Shown here piece after piece: positions 1-11,759 of a DNA stretch of 64,000 bases (positions are counted from its first letter, which is position 1; each line of letters begins with the position of its first letter). Source of the DNA: Delphinapterus leucas (Eukaryota; Chordata; Mammalia; Artiodactyla; Monodontidae). The position numbers and the translations under genes were made by a program. The stretch spans positions 31,283,689 through 31,347,688 of the forward strand of contig NW_022098023.1 in NCBI RefSeq assembly GCF_002288925.2, written 5' to 3'. The notes below the pieces were generated by a model. The model made no database searches. It saw only the letters and a program-made list of their open reading frames with translations, and was not told where the DNA came from.

Positions 1-18
1 ATATATATATATATATAA
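1..18. repeat. (AT)n microsatellite
   Basis: Pure AT dinucleotide run at the window edge; it may continue to the left. A short GA-rich run follows at about 35-46. Confidence 0.9.
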
Positions 19-1129
19 TGCCATATACACATGGAGAGAGAGAGAGCAACTAAGATCATATAAAAGGGACTACAGTCCCTGTTTATGCAAAACCATATAA
101 ACAAATATGCCTCTTCTACTACCCACTGCATGTTCTCTTTGCCATCAGCCAGCACGAAAGCTGGTTGCGTAACTTTACCTAGGATACTTCATACCTTTCT
201 TCCTAAGAGTTCTGTGTCCTGGATGATCCTACTGTATAAGATTGAAGTCACCTTTAATCTTTTTTTTACTTCTAGAAATGGCTATACAAAAATCTCCACC
301 CCTACCCTCAGCTTAGCTGGTCCTGCCCACATTCTTTTTTGTCTCCATTGTGAAGTAACAACTCCATTTTTCCTTCTGTGTCAGGATTAATCACACCAGA
401 GAGCACCATAATCCCTCTTTTCGATATATTCGACTCATGGTGAAGACCCTAAAAGGCCAGTGGCTGTCTCAGCTTCCAACTCAAAAGAACCCTTATTCCG
501 ATGCCTCGTGGGCACATTCATCCCTTGCTTACCAAGTCCTCGAAGCCAGAAGTGTTGGAAGTTAGTACAGTTTTCTGGAGTACATTATGAGTAATAATGA
601 GTAATCGTGAGTCACGCCAAACGTTCTGTCATTCACTCTTCCCTAGATTCATCTATTCCGTCTGTGAGATAAATGGGTCCTCATATTGTTCTCCTGAACA
701 TGCACTCCGATCTCACACACAAGATCTCCTGGCTGGGACCCAAGGGGAGCCTTCCATAGGCCGCGCAACCATTCTACAAATGAGCTGCTTTAGGATGATG
801 GCTACATGATAAAACCAATAATCCCATGAGCAGTAGCACATTGCCTGATTTTACTCACCAAAAACCAATTGTGTGGCCAGAGAAACGTGGAACACAATTT
901 TCTGATGAAGTAAAGGGCATATGTTAAGTCCACAATCAATGGTGCTTTCAGAAGTATAACAGGCAAGAAAAGCGAATCCGTGTACTGAACGTTTATTGGA
1001 AATTGCCCAAGGTAATCAATCTGCCAGGACTGTCACCCATGTCCTAAGCCCTTTGCTCAGCATGAACAAAGTCTACTGGAAAATTGAGCCCTCCGCAATA
1101 AAATAAGCCTAATGTAGAGAAGTCCCAAT

Positions 1130-1571
1130 TCTTGGTATATTCATTCCTTAAGTGCCGTAATAAATTACCACAAACCTCGTGGTTTACAAAACAGAACTTC
1201 ATCTCTCACAGTTCAGAGACCAGAAGTTAGAAATCAGGGTGTCAGTAGGTCCTATTCTTTCTGAAATCTCTAAAGGAGACTCCTTCCTTGCCTCTTGTGA
1301 CTGCAGGTGTCCCTTGGCTTGTGACTGTATAACTCCCATCTCTGCCTCTATATTTGCATGGCCTTCTCTGTGTCTGTGTCTTCTCTCCTCTCTCGTAAGG
1401 ACACTTGTCATTGGATTTACAATCCACTCAGATAATTCAAAGTAATCTCAGCTCAAGATCCTTAATGTAATTACATCTGCAAAGACCCTTTCTCAAAACA
1501 ATCATATTCACAGGTTCTGGGGGTTAGGACAAGGATATATTTGAGGGGGGACAACATTCAACCCACTGTAA
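1130..1571 (-). mobile_element. MLT1-type (ERVL-MaLR) solitary LTR
   Basis: The reverse complement matches the MLT1 LTR pattern. It has a 5' part with 'gtgggttgaatgttgtcccc', then 'cctaacccccagaacctgtg', 'gggtctttgcagatgtaatt' and 'ccaatgacaagtgtcctta', and near the 3' end 'gaactgtgaga' and 'gtttgtggtaatttatta'. The length of about 440 bp fits a full LTR. No internal MaLR sequence flanks it. It sits inside the ERV-L fragment with pol-like frames on both sides, so it inserted later. A short target duplication could not be defined. Confidence 0.75.
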
Positions 1572-1998
1572 TAAATTCCATCACTATCACCATTGCTACA
1601 CCACTCGTGAGACTACTAAGTCAACACTGAGGAGAAAGAGAGAGGAAGCTGACTGACATTCAGAGAGTAGATCATTTTATCTATTTTGACCTTTTAGAGA
1701 GTCTTGATAATCATTTAAATGGCATACTAATATTTTCCCACCTGGATCCATCCCAAAAGGTTTACCTACATACCTCTACCAAAATAGTCTTATTACTTTC
1801 AAATTTCTGACCACCTGCTCACACCACTAACCACTAACTATTGGTTTGTGTTATTACTTAACTCAATCCATGACTTCTTCCAGGCAAATTAGACAGGACG
1901 TACCTCCCTTTAGAAACACCACTGAAATGAATGGTGCAGTAAGGTAGCATTAGATCCACCTAATATTGATCCCAGAACACCAGGAAGAAATGAAGAAA

Positions 1999-2015
1999 TG
2001 TGTGTGTGTGTGTGT
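1999..2015. repeat. (TG)n short microsatellite
   Basis: About eight TG units within the ERV-L fragment. Confidence 0.8.
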
Positions 2016-2429
2016 ATCTGGCTTCTCAAGCTGCTAAGTGGTCGTGGGAACCCCTCCATGAGGTCATTCCCATGGTATTGAGAGAAAGCAGCAGTGCAGC
2101 AGGAAGACACCTCTGGGGAGGACGCACATCCTCCTTGTACAATTTAACTTATGCATTCAAGATTGGCTTGGGTCCATTCCTTATATGGATGTATCTCTGA
2201 ATGTATATTCCACTTGATGGACTACACTGGGTATGCCTCGCATTATGATGTGGTGGATAAGCTACTGACCAGTTCATGATGGGAAACTCAGTTCACAAAA
2301 TCAGGCGTTGAGGCTCTACTGAGGTCCAGTAACAATTCAAGAGTTATTTCTCAAAATAGGAATAGTTACTTGCTGAAGAGGCTATAGCTTATATTTCAAA
2401 AACAATAATAGGGGTCTTACCTGTGAATT

Positions 2430-2702
2430 TACTATTGGGGCTCCATAAGGAACCCCAATCTGCTACAGACTGTTCAAGTTTCATTGGATCTGCTGGGTCC
2501 TCTGGGCTGCCTGGTAGACCCGGTTGCACTGCAGCCTGGACTGATTGCCAGGGGCTATATTGATCTGAGTTAGTAAGGAAACAACACCTGGAACAGCAGC
2601 TGCACTTGGAGGCGTTACCTAATTAAGCTTATGATAATCCACTCTCATTCTCCAAGACGCATCTGTCTTCCCCATCAGCCTAATTGGAGAGTTAAATGGA
2701 GC
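2430..2702 (-). pseudogene. pol: ERV-L pol remnant: RT fingers block fused to connection block
   Basis: The minus-strand frame starting near 2702 reads a clear RT fingers segment with the conserved Trp-Arg-Met and Asp-Tyr...Lys-Leu-Asn pattern and a following Ala-Ala-Ala-Val-Pro. An in-frame stop (TAG) lies at 2619-2621. At about 2540-2550 the frame passes directly into sequence typical of the RT connection/RNase H boundary, rich in Ala-Asp-Pro and Val-Ala-Asp. The catalytic palm, with its YxDD-type motif, is therefore missing through an internal deletion. It cannot encode an active enzyme. Confidence 0.65.
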
Positions 2703-3559
2703 TGTGATAGAAATGACCACTCCCTATCTTTCTAGTTGTTGATGGTAGCACTAGTCTCTGGGATTCCACAGGAATGTGGCATTGCTCTTGGTTTGCTCTT
2801 TTAGTGAGGAAGGTGAGATCTAGGACTTCCATCCTTGGTCCTTCCCCTCATAATAATTCTTATTCTGAGTCGAGAAGCAAATGTCAATATCAGGCCATTG
2901 CCTAGGATATCTTTTCCCAGAATGCACTCAGGAAATGGAGGGGAAAAGAAGAGGGTGGTCTGCAGGCCCCGCTGTGCCTACTGTGTGCAGTACTTGGCTC
3001 AAGATTCCATTCATCACCTCACCACCCAAAGCTTCCACTCTGACTGCTGAACCACAGTGCCATTTTTCTTTGCCAGGAATGTGTTATTTTGGATCCATTA
3101 TCCAAAAATAGGTGAAAGGTCTACTTGTATTCCTTTCCTCAGAGTATATTTACACCAGAAAATGACCACAGGTCTAGAAATAGAGATAATGACTGCCTCC
3201 CTTTTGGTGAGCTCTATCAAAAGACATGGATTTTTTAATGCAAATTTGTTAGGAACTTTGTGAGTTGCCCATACATTTCCATAGACTCAATGATCAATAA
3301 ACCAATGTGAAATACCCATGTGCCTATTAGAGAAAGCACAACCATCTAGCCTCTGGAGCTTAAGTGCCTGACTTAGCTTCTGCACCTGCCCACCTCCACC
3401 AAAGAACTTCCCATCTCTGTTGTAATCAGGCAGATCCGTTCAATATTAGTGTCTCCCCAAAATATCCTTGAACTACAAGAAAAACCACAATCACTTTTTA
3501 AAGATACCAGTGGTTCCCTCTTCAAAGTATTTCTCAAGGCTTAATAAGGAGAGGGTTTT

Positions 3560-5640
3560 CTATGGCTATTTAGGGAACACAGGAAGTATGTAGGATTCAC
3601 AGTATACATCTAGTCTGTTGATTGCTTTCTGTATATTATGGCAAATAATTAATGGCATCTTAACCTTCTTAAGCATAATCACCATTCAGTACAGCTTTCT
3701 GTCCGCCAACCTACCTAAGAATTAAAGCTAACTTGCCTTCTCAATGAATGCAGATAATTGCACTTATGTTAAAAAAAAAAAAAAATCAGGTTAACCTGAA
3801 ACTATACTTTTTCTCTCTTTAGGATGTTTGGAATTTAGTCCCATATATTTTCCTCTATGTATGTTATAATATAAGTTGCTAAATATATTTATTTCATTTT
3901 TATTTATTTTATTTTATTTGTCTATCACTAAGGTAAACAACATAGTTGAATGTTCTGAAATCTAACGCTAGTTATCAATTTGAGATGAAGGTTGGGGAAA
4001 AGAGGCTTAGGACCTGAGGAGAACTGGCTCAAGCGAGGCAGGACTAGCCCACTAAGACCAAGAAAAGAATCTCTATGAGCTACTTTGGTTGCATCCACTG
4101 GTAAAGGAAGCTTAAAGAATCTGGGGTTTGTGGATATTCCAAGCCCTTCAAATCCTCCCATAATTCTTATTTCAATATTCTGGGGCTTACTCTGTCCCAT
4201 TAAATACTTTAACTTTCCCAGAAGAAACCTGGAGAGAGGGCATATTAAATAATATGTTAACTTCACAATCCATAGCCACCCTTTTCCTTTGTTTGTTGGG
4301 TACCTCAGCTCTGCAGCTGTAAGAGTCAAAGGATTCTACCAACATCATCAGATAGAGTCTCCTGGGTTTAAGTTGGTGACTTGAGAGTTTCATATTTAAT
4401 CTTGTTATTCTCTTTTTTAAAAGCCACCTAGTGTGGCTAAAAGCAGCCACTCCCAGCCCCACTTGAATTCTTTCATGTTGTTATGTAACAGCAACAAGTT
4501 GATACCCAAAGCCTTATCTTCAGTGTGCACTTGATTCCAAGTGACAGCAGGAAAAGGAACTGTTTCACCACTGCTTACCATAATCTGTCACCTTTCTATC
4601 GCTGACAGAGACTGAACTTTCACTAATTTTAGCCCAGTTAGGACAGGTAAAAATCCTAGATTTCCTTCTTTTTTCAGAGGTCTGATACAATAATCTACTC
4701 CTGGAAACAAATTCCATACCACTCAAGGCTCTTGATTGCCCAGAATACAAATGTACATATTTGTTAATATGTAGCCTTTACATGTTATTTAAAGATGGAG
4801 ACTTATATATAGTCTCTTACATGATATTTTGCCCCTTTATCACTTCCTTTATTATCTTTTCTTTCAGATAGCATTCAAAAAAAGCTAGCAGGCTTCTACC
4901 CAATCTTGTTTGACTAGTAGGGGCAAATGAAATTGAATGCTTAAGCCAAAGTACTTTTTATTTTGAGATTGAAAAAAATTTTTAGGCTCTGTTTAGAAAA
5001 TATGTGCATATATATATTAAGGAAATTGAGTCCACAAACAGGTAAAATATATAGATGTGAAGACAGTAATATTCTATTCTCTAATTGTATATTTTTACCA
5101 GGTAAACATAACACATTTCAGAGTAATTTTCCTTGTACAGTGATTATTGATATTATTCTGTTAAACACTAGGTCTTTTCAAAAGTGTCTGTTATTTTAAT
5201 GCATATTGATCTAAACTGATTAACTTGTTTTGCATTTTTTTAACTTAGTTTGCTTTGCTCCCATCACCTATTTTTTTTTCAGAATTAATGACTGCAAATC
5301 TTGTGCTTGCTTTTGCTCCTTAAACTAATTTGTTTTTCTTAGTGTGTCTTAAGACCAATTGGCACACATATCCCAATATTTTTTATCTTTCCAAGCATTC
5401 CCTACACATTTAGAATGTGTCTATTTTCAGTAACTTCATTATCCTCCTAACCACAGGATATATTTCTTCATTGTTTTTCTATTTGAAACCCGATTTTATT
5501 ACTTAGGCTCTCTCCTGCAATTAATTTACCCTAGTTGAATTGGTGTACTTCACCTGGTGAGAGCAGCATGCCTCTGGTGGTCCAAGTTATCTCTTACCAA
5601 AGCATGCAGTATGGGGCCTTGGAGTCATCAAGTTAATTTA
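3560..5640. other. Unassigned AT-rich sequence
   Basis: No gene or clear repeat family was recognised. It contains an A-run (about 3771-3785) and T/A-rich low-complexity sequence near 3880-3925. The longest open frame, about 133 codons on the minus strand at 3928-4329, has no recognisable domain and unremarkable composition, so it is treated as chance. Confidence 0.4.
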
Positions 5641-5644
5641 TTTA

Positions 5645-6425
5645 CAAACATTTGGAAGCTCCTACTGTATGAAGTACATTGCATATAGCACTCCAGAGGG
5701 GATACAAGAGAAATAATCTTCATTTTTAATAGATTTGTAAATTCATGAGAAAAACACCCAGAAGAAGTAAAATCAATCCTTCTTTAAAATGTGAATCAGC
5801 CCCAAATGGCATAGTTTATTCATACAATGATTCAGCAAATTTTAATCAATGCCTACTATGCACCAATCCCTGGGCCAGATTCTAGGAATGCAGTAAAGTC
5901 ATGGTACCTGACCTCATGGCCTTTGAAGTGTATCCTGGAAGGCTGGTGGTGAACGGAAATTGCAAATTACAAAAGACAGGCATTGAATGATCTGGGAACA
6001 GGCAATATGGAAATCGAATCTAATCACGGAGCTCAGAAAAGGCTTCCTTGAATTAATGCTTTTTACACTAAAAAGATTAATAATGTTGGATAGGTAAAGG
6101 GGAAGGAGTAGAATACAAGGGCTGAGTGGGTATTGACTAAAGGATTTAGTGCAGAAAAGACTTTTGGAAAGAGATAAGCCCTGAGATAGTATGTAAATCA
6201 ATCTGAAAAAAAATTTTTTTTAAGCATTAGCTATGTTCTCTATAAAAAAAATTCTGTGTACTAGGAAGAACACAGATTAATGTAAACCACTGATGAACAT
6301 ATTCCAAGTGGAAGGAACAGCTTAGCAGAGAATGAAAGGCAAAATTATGTGTATGGATTGGCTTGATCATATAAGGAAAGCTGAGGAGTAACGTAAAATG
6401 AGGTTGCACAGAGATGGGGAAAGTC
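5645..6425 (-). mobile_element. L2 LINE 3'-end fragments
   Basis: Two or three decayed pieces read as the reverse complement of L2 3' ends. These include 'caatgcctactatgcacca' with '...ggaatgcagtaaagtcatgg' (5820-5920) and a later block 'ttccaagtggaaggaacag' (6291-6310). The piece at about 5645-5720 shows the same 'cctactgtatgaag' motif and may be a separate copy. Divergence is high, as expected of this ancient family. Confidence 0.5.
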
Positions 6426-6432
6426 AGCAGAA

Positions 6433-6486
6433 TATCTTCTAGAGTATATTTCCTTCAATATCTAAGGAAATATGCTCTAGAAGATA
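6433..6486. repeat. 23-bp near-perfect inverted repeat (hairpin, 8-nt loop)
   Basis: The left arm at 6433-6455 and right arm at 6464-6486 are complementary at 22 of 23 positions; the single difference can still pair as G-U in RNA. The loop is 'caatatct'. Base pairing stops cleanly outside the arms. It lies just beyond the L2 remnants. It could be a snap-back duplication or a remnant of a miniature inverted-repeat element. Confidence 0.85.
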
Positions 6487-7385
6487 AATATAAAATAAAT
6501 GAGAGTACGAAGAATTAGAGGCTAGAAGGGGAATCCTTGGAACAATGGGAGTATTCTTGCTTGGATTAGGGTAGTGCACCAGATGCTCTTGGTGCCCTGC
6601 TCAAATCACTTTGGCATCACCAATCCCGTCTCCACACACACCACCTGCTACCTACCACAAGCATCTGTGACACTCTGCCCTAGGGCTTTCTCCGGTCGCA
6701 GGAGCATGCCTGGCCTATCCAGGGCATGGGCTGGACGTTTTGAGGAGTTCATGCTTGTAAGCAGGACAGGATAGAAATGTAGTGCGTCAATACCCCGGTT
6801 CTCTCGCTCCAGCAGAGGGGGCAACTCCAGGGCAGGTTCTCCTCAGTCTTCCAGACTGCCAGCAGAAGGGAACACTGAGTACCTTCTGGTAGCTTTCTCC
6901 TCTGTGTTACTTCCCCACTCTCCTACAGTCTTCCTGGGATCCCATGCAAATAAGCTGCTTGTACCAAATCCTCATCTCATGGCCTGCTTCTGGGAGAACC
7001 CATAGTGAGCTGTCAGTTACTGAGGAGGCTGAGGAAGAAGTGTTTGAACATGGTGATAAAGGGATAATCCCTTATTGGGTATCTAACCTATGAATTAGTC
7101 GCCCATCCCCATAACCTACAGACGACTCCATTTTCTCCTAGTAACAAAGATCTTCTAAATCACACTGTTTATCCACTAAATGTAGAGTTGTGGATCACCA
7201 ATGCTAACAGTGACAAAGAGACATGATCCTTAATTTACACAAATTTACAAAAGTATATTGTTTAGTGCTTTACCTAATTCTGTCCCGGTCACTGATCTCA
7301 GGTTGATTTGGTTACCACCCCACAGAGAATGAGCGCCCATGGAACCAGGACATCTCTGCATTAATAAAGACCTAAAAGACACTTA
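6487..7385. other. Unassigned sequence with old LTR-like motif
   Basis: No gene was recognised. Near 6945-7010 the plus strand reads 'caaataagctgcttgtacc' followed by 'cctgcttctgggagaaccc'. I associate this motif pair with 3' ends of old mammalian LTR-like repeats but cannot name the family. Confidence 0.3.
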
Positions 7386-7389
7386 CTTA

Positions 7390-7490
7390 GAACACTCATT
7401 TTACAGGTAAGGCAACTGAGGTGCAGGGAAGAGAAATGTCTTCGGCAAAGTCACGCGGTCGGTGAGTGGAGGCCTGTGAATAAGATCTAG
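7390..7490 (-). mobile_element. MIR SINE fragment
   Basis: 'acaggtaaggcaactgaggt' followed by 'aaagtcacgcggtcggtgag' resembles the reverse complement of the MIR core (fraction 'aaactgaggcac...gtcacacagc'). It is short and diverged. Confidence 0.45.
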
Positions 7491-7957
7491 TTTCTCTGTC
7501 AAGTGCAAGCAGCCCCACAGCTGTCTGCCATTTGGGGGTGTGGGCAGGGGGGAACCTTCAAAAATAATAGGAAACTGTTGTTTTAGCATATATAGGGTAA
7601 CGGACTAGACAAACTGTTTGAAGGCAGTTGCTCTCAGTGCTCATAAAAGAGTAGATTTTAGACACAAAAATGACGATTCATAAAATTCTAAAACTTGTCC
7701 TTTTGCCGCATATGTTCTTTTCCCCCTGAATTGAAAGATAATAGAAGTTAATGTGTAAAAGAAGCAGTTCAGTACCCTCAGGTAATGATAAGGTATATCT
7801 CTAAGTGACCTGTGTTATTTAATACAAACCAGACTGTCCAAGTAAGACAGAGAGTAGCTGTTAGTTACTTCTCAAAACACCGCTGACCAGAATTCAGAAA
7901 TGAAAATCAAAAAGGGAAAGATGGGATCGAGCTGAACACACCTAGAAAAAGGCAACA

Positions 7958-8257
7958 GGGACTTCCCTGGTGGCACAGTGGTTAAGAATCCGCCTGCTAA
8001 TGCAGGGGACACGGATTTGATCCCTGGTCCGGAAAGATCCCACATGCTGCGGAGCAACTAAGCCCATGTGCCACAACTACTGAGCCTGGCGCTCTAGAGC
8101 CCGTGAGCCACAACTACTGACGCCCATGCGCCTAGAGCCCATGCTCCACAACAAGAGAAGCCACCGCAATAAGAAGCCCGTGCACCGCAATGAAGAGTAG
8201 CCCCCACTCACCACAACTAGAGAAAGCCCGCGCACAGCGACAAAGACCCAATGCCAC
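7958..8257 (+). mobile_element. CHR SINE, long older form, 3'-truncated
   Basis: Starts with 'gacttccctggtggcacag' and has the tRNA-like A box (tggcacagtgg) and a B-box region (gatttgatccctgg). It then carries the longer body with repeated 'gccacaactactga' and 'aagagaagccaccgcaa' segments. It ends at 'caaagacccaatgcca' without the usual 'gccaaaaataaata' tail, so the 3' end is lost. The long body and number of substitutions place it in an older subfamily than the copies near 48.1, 51.1 and 54.1 kb. Confidence 0.9.
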
Positions 8258-9985
8258 TGGAGTCTGGTGGATGTTAATACAGTCGCCCTGTGGAAACTGA
8301 TTTGGGTCCACAAAATCAGGCATACAAGTACATCATTTTTATTAATCTGTAAGCAAAATTGCTTTCCATATGAAGCTCACAGTCTCCCAGGTGACAAAAC
8401 TTAATTTCCATCCAATTATGACCTTCTGCCAGGGTTGCATCTAAGTTTGTACGGGCAATGGGGGATGGGGTCTGACAAAGTACCGGAGCATCACTGAAAG
8501 TGAGTGGCCGGTGAGATTTGGATCTTGGTTATTGGTCCACACATTTTTCTGCATCTGCCTCACACTCACATCAGCCTACACGAGGCCGGCTGGCTTTCTG
8601 TGCACGTCTGCATCACTCTGGGCATCAAGGGAAAGTGGTCTGCTTTCCTCACACCAGCTGGGGAGTGTGGACCCTGGGGAGCTGACGCAGGTCCACCTGC
8701 CTGGACACCACTCATGACATGTCTTGGGCTCCCGAGCCATGCTGTTTCCCAAGCCCTCCTCGGGGAAGGTGGCACCAGGCTCTGCTCTGTCTCAGGTTTC
8801 CAGCCTCTTCCAGATCCCAGGCCTCTGACCAAAGAATACAGGCAGGAGGGTTTCTAGGGAACAATCCAAGCTCTACTGCTCTTACCTCCCCCAGGCCACA
8901 CACCTCCTCCAATCTAGACTCTCTAATTGGGAAAACTAACCCTGAGTGATTAAAACTTCTATCAAATTTTGCCTTATATTTTGAACTTAACTTTTGAAGA
9001 TCCCAAAAGCCAAACTTTTCACTCTTTTTTTCTCTGTTGTTCAATGTCCCATGGATTAGTGGCTTGAATAGAGAAAGGATCATGAAACGACAAGTGCTAT
9101 GGTCAAAAAAGTGAAGAGTAATCACCAATTAATGTGTAAAAATATGTGTCCAGTGACACTGACACCAGTTTTAATCCTCATTCTGCCTTCTCATGTGTAA
9201 TATAAAATTTAAAGTGTGATTAAAATTGAGACTGCTGGATGATAGTCAGTCTGCAAATCCTGGGCCATTTCCAAAACAGTATGGCAGCAGTTAGGAGAAT
9301 CTTGGGAAAAAGCGCTCCTCAAAATCTTCCACTGATAAAAGAGAAGCTTAACACTGCTCAACCCACCTCCCCACCCTCCACCCCCACCAGTGAGCAGAAG
9401 TGCCAGCTCTACTCCGCTAATTCCTGGGAGGCTAAAGCCCTCATGATCCCACCCACTGTGATCTACCTGTTGGGTTGAATGGCCCTTGCTGATTCTTTCA
9501 ATAGGATTATTTTACTGCACTGACCTTTAATACAGTCTCACCCAGATCCACATCGGTCCTCAACTTTTCGTCGTCACAAAAAGGTCAGACGGGCAAGTTT
9601 CAGCCTCTTGATTTGTGATGTCCAGGACCCAGAACCACGAAGCAAGGCAGTGGCAAACCTGGGACTAGAGTTCAGGCATCTTTTTAAGTCATGTGTTTGG
9701 CGTTTGTTTTGTTTACGCTTTTTCTTGTTTTTAGTCACCGGGCCAGGCTGATTCCAGTCTTAGTCATCATCAGAGACTTAAGCCAAGTGTACCTTAAACT
9801 TGAAGCTGTTCATTCTTGACTTCTTGATAAGAACTTGGTAACTTCTCAGTAGATGCTGACATTAGATTGGAACTAAGAAAACTTTATTTGAAATTTATGG
9901 AAATACATGTTTCTCCTCAATATCCAGCAGCAGTCACTGGATAGAGTTACTTTTCCTGTATCTCTAACCATCTTATTTAGCAAGA
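8258..9985. other. Unassigned sequence
   Basis: A moderately GC-rich patch (about 8500-8900) gives overlapping open frames on both strands, up to 138 codons, none with recognisable domains. No repeat family was recognised in the rest. Confidence 0.4.
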
Positions 9986-9987
9986 AA

Positions 9988-10478
9988 TTTTTTCTTTTTC
10001 TTTTTTTTTTTTTTTGTATAGCGCTTTTGTTTTTTTTAATTTATTTTATTGAAGTGTAGTTAACTTACAATGTTGCATTATTTCTGCTGTACATCAAAGT
10101 GATTCAGTTATACATATATATATGTACACTCTTTCTCATATTCTTTTCCATTATGGTTTATCACAAGATATTGAATATATTTCCCTCTGCTATACAATAG
10201 GACCTTGTTGTTTATTCATTCTACATATACTAGTTTGCATCTGCTTATCCCAAACTCCCAGTCCTTCCCTCCCCTCCCCCCCTCCCCCTTGGCAACCACA
10301 AGTCTGTTCTCTATGTCTGGGAGTCTGTTTCTGTTTTGTAGATAAGTTCATTTGTGTCATATTTTAGATTCCATATATAAGTGATATCATATGGTATTTG
10401 TCTTTCTCTTTCTAACTTACTTCACTTAGCATGATAATCTCTAAGTCCACCCCTGTTGCTGCAAATGGCATTAAAGAA
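9988..10478 (-). mobile_element. L1 LINE 3' end, 5'-truncated
   Basis: A T-rich start (the poly-A of a minus-strand element) leads into the artiodactyl-type L1 3' UTR. It reads as 'tattgaagtgtagttaactt', 'ttatcacaagatattgaata', a C/T-rich stretch, then 'agattccatatataagtgat' and the end of ORF2-like sequence at 'ttgctgcaaatggcatt'. Only the last ~450 bp is present. Confidence 0.85.
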
Positions 10479-10917
10479 AGTATTTCTTAGAAAATAATTT
10501 CTAGACGAGGGACACAATTTTAATTAAATAGAAGCCATTCGATATAATAGAAGCTACAAATAATTGCTCTGTGGATGTTCTTCTCTGGTCAAAAATAATT
10601 GGATCAAACACCTTCCTGAAATTATATCCATCTGGGGTCTCACAACATCATGCAATTGAAGGCCAAATGCGATTCTGTTGAGTGGGCTGCTGCTAAGTGA
10701 TACAACATAAAAAGCTAGATGCCAAGTAACTGATGAGCAATTAGAAGCTCAACTAGTCTATATACCTTAAGCAAATGAATATACTTCAAAAACAATGATG
10801 TGATATCTCGTTATTAATCTGCAACGTACACTCTAGAACACTCAAGGTACCGAGGAAAGTTTTTTTCTTTGTGCCCAAACACCCTCCCTTGTAAACTTGG
10901 AGAAAGGTTCGTTCTCA

Positions 10918-11030
10918 CTTATTAACCGGTATTTATTGAGCACCTACTTGGAATGAGTTACCATGCTAAGCATTATAGGTCCTTTACAGGGATAATAAAA
11001 GTGTCCCTTCCTTAAAGTAGTTTACTAGAT
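10918..11030 (-). mobile_element. L2 LINE 3'-end fragment
   Basis: 'tatttattgagcacctactt' with 'catgctaagcattatagg' resembles the reverse complement of the L2 3' terminus. Confidence 0.45.
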
Positions 11031-11304
11031 ATTTGTTAAAGAAGATGTGTTTTTAAAATGCTAAATTTCTAAAAATAAGTTCTAGATGTTAGCAAGAGCA
11101 TCTTGATAGACGCGAAAGCAGCCAACTCTTGCCGACACCAATCTTCTCCCCTGATGTTCTTCTCTGGCTACCAAAACAGTTGCTGCACTCTGAGTGGAGA
11201 AACCGTTCTCCATTTAGCTCGATGGCCCGGTTATGGCTGTCTTATCTTTTCTTTAATTACTCATAGAATAACTGAAGTAAAGCCTGCATATTTGAATGTG
11301 GTTA

Positions 11305-11346
11305 AGTAGCAGTTAAGGGACAACAAAAGACAAAATAAACACACAC
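11305..11346. repeat. Unnamed dispersed motif, copy 1
   Basis: A stretch of about 40 bases beginning 'gcagttaagggacaacaaaa' and ending in 'aaataaacacacacac' closely matches another at 14142-14182. The family is unknown; part of the match is an (AC)-rich run. Confidence 0.5.
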
Positions 11347-11529
11347 ACGCGCACACCATGGCACAAGATCATGTGCCCGGGAATGTATACGTATTTACCT
11401 TCAGCTTGGGGGTTTCCTCCCTGCTACTCTTACTCTCTCTTCATCTGGAAGGGGCCACTCTCAAGCTTTACCTCCTTGGGAGCACCCTCAAGGCCTTTCA
11501 GAATCAGCAGACAATGAACAGAATGAGCA

Positions 11530-11755
11530 TGATTATGAGCATTGAGGTCAGATAGATGAGTTCAAATCCCGGTTTGGCTACCGTACCCGCACAGACTTAA
11601 ACCGGTAGATGTGTATTATCTTTTGGACAATAGCATGAAGAATACCTTCTTCACTGGGTTGTTTTTGGAATTGGAAGAGATAACAACCACTTAGCACACT
11701 GCCCAGCTTAAATGCACAATACATGGCAAGTATTATCATCATCAAAATAATAATG
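11530..11755 (+). mobile_element. MIR SINE
   Basis: 'tgagttcaaatcccggtttg' matches the tRNA-like B-box region of MIR, followed by a diverged core and a 3' part 'ttagcacactgcccagct...tattatcatcatc'. Near full length but decayed. Confidence 0.6.
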
Positions 11756-11759
11756 ATCA

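Larger units (their letters stand above)
400..3560 (-). mobile_element. Decayed ERV-L-type endogenous retrovirus fragment
   Basis: Read on the minus strand, several blocks give retroviral pol-like reading frames in the expected order. From high to low coordinates these are a reverse-transcriptase fingers block (about 2555-2702), an RT connection/RNase H-like block (about 2200-2545) and integrase-like frames on both sides of a later LTR insertion (about 450-1130 and 1571-2000). Each is broken by stops and frameshifts. The order and residue patterns resemble the ERV-L class, which lacks env. The part above about 2900 is weakly supported. No flanking MLT2-type LTR was recognised, so both ends are approximate. 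It is a fossil with no coding capacity. Confidence 0.6.

Noticed and set aside
3928..4329. 133-codon minus-strand frame
   Set aside because: No domain or exon-like boundary; considered a chance frame.
8504..9128. Overlapping open frames on both strands in a GC-richer patch
   Set aside because: All frames are open because stop codons are rare at this composition. There is no CpG island, domain or splice pattern.
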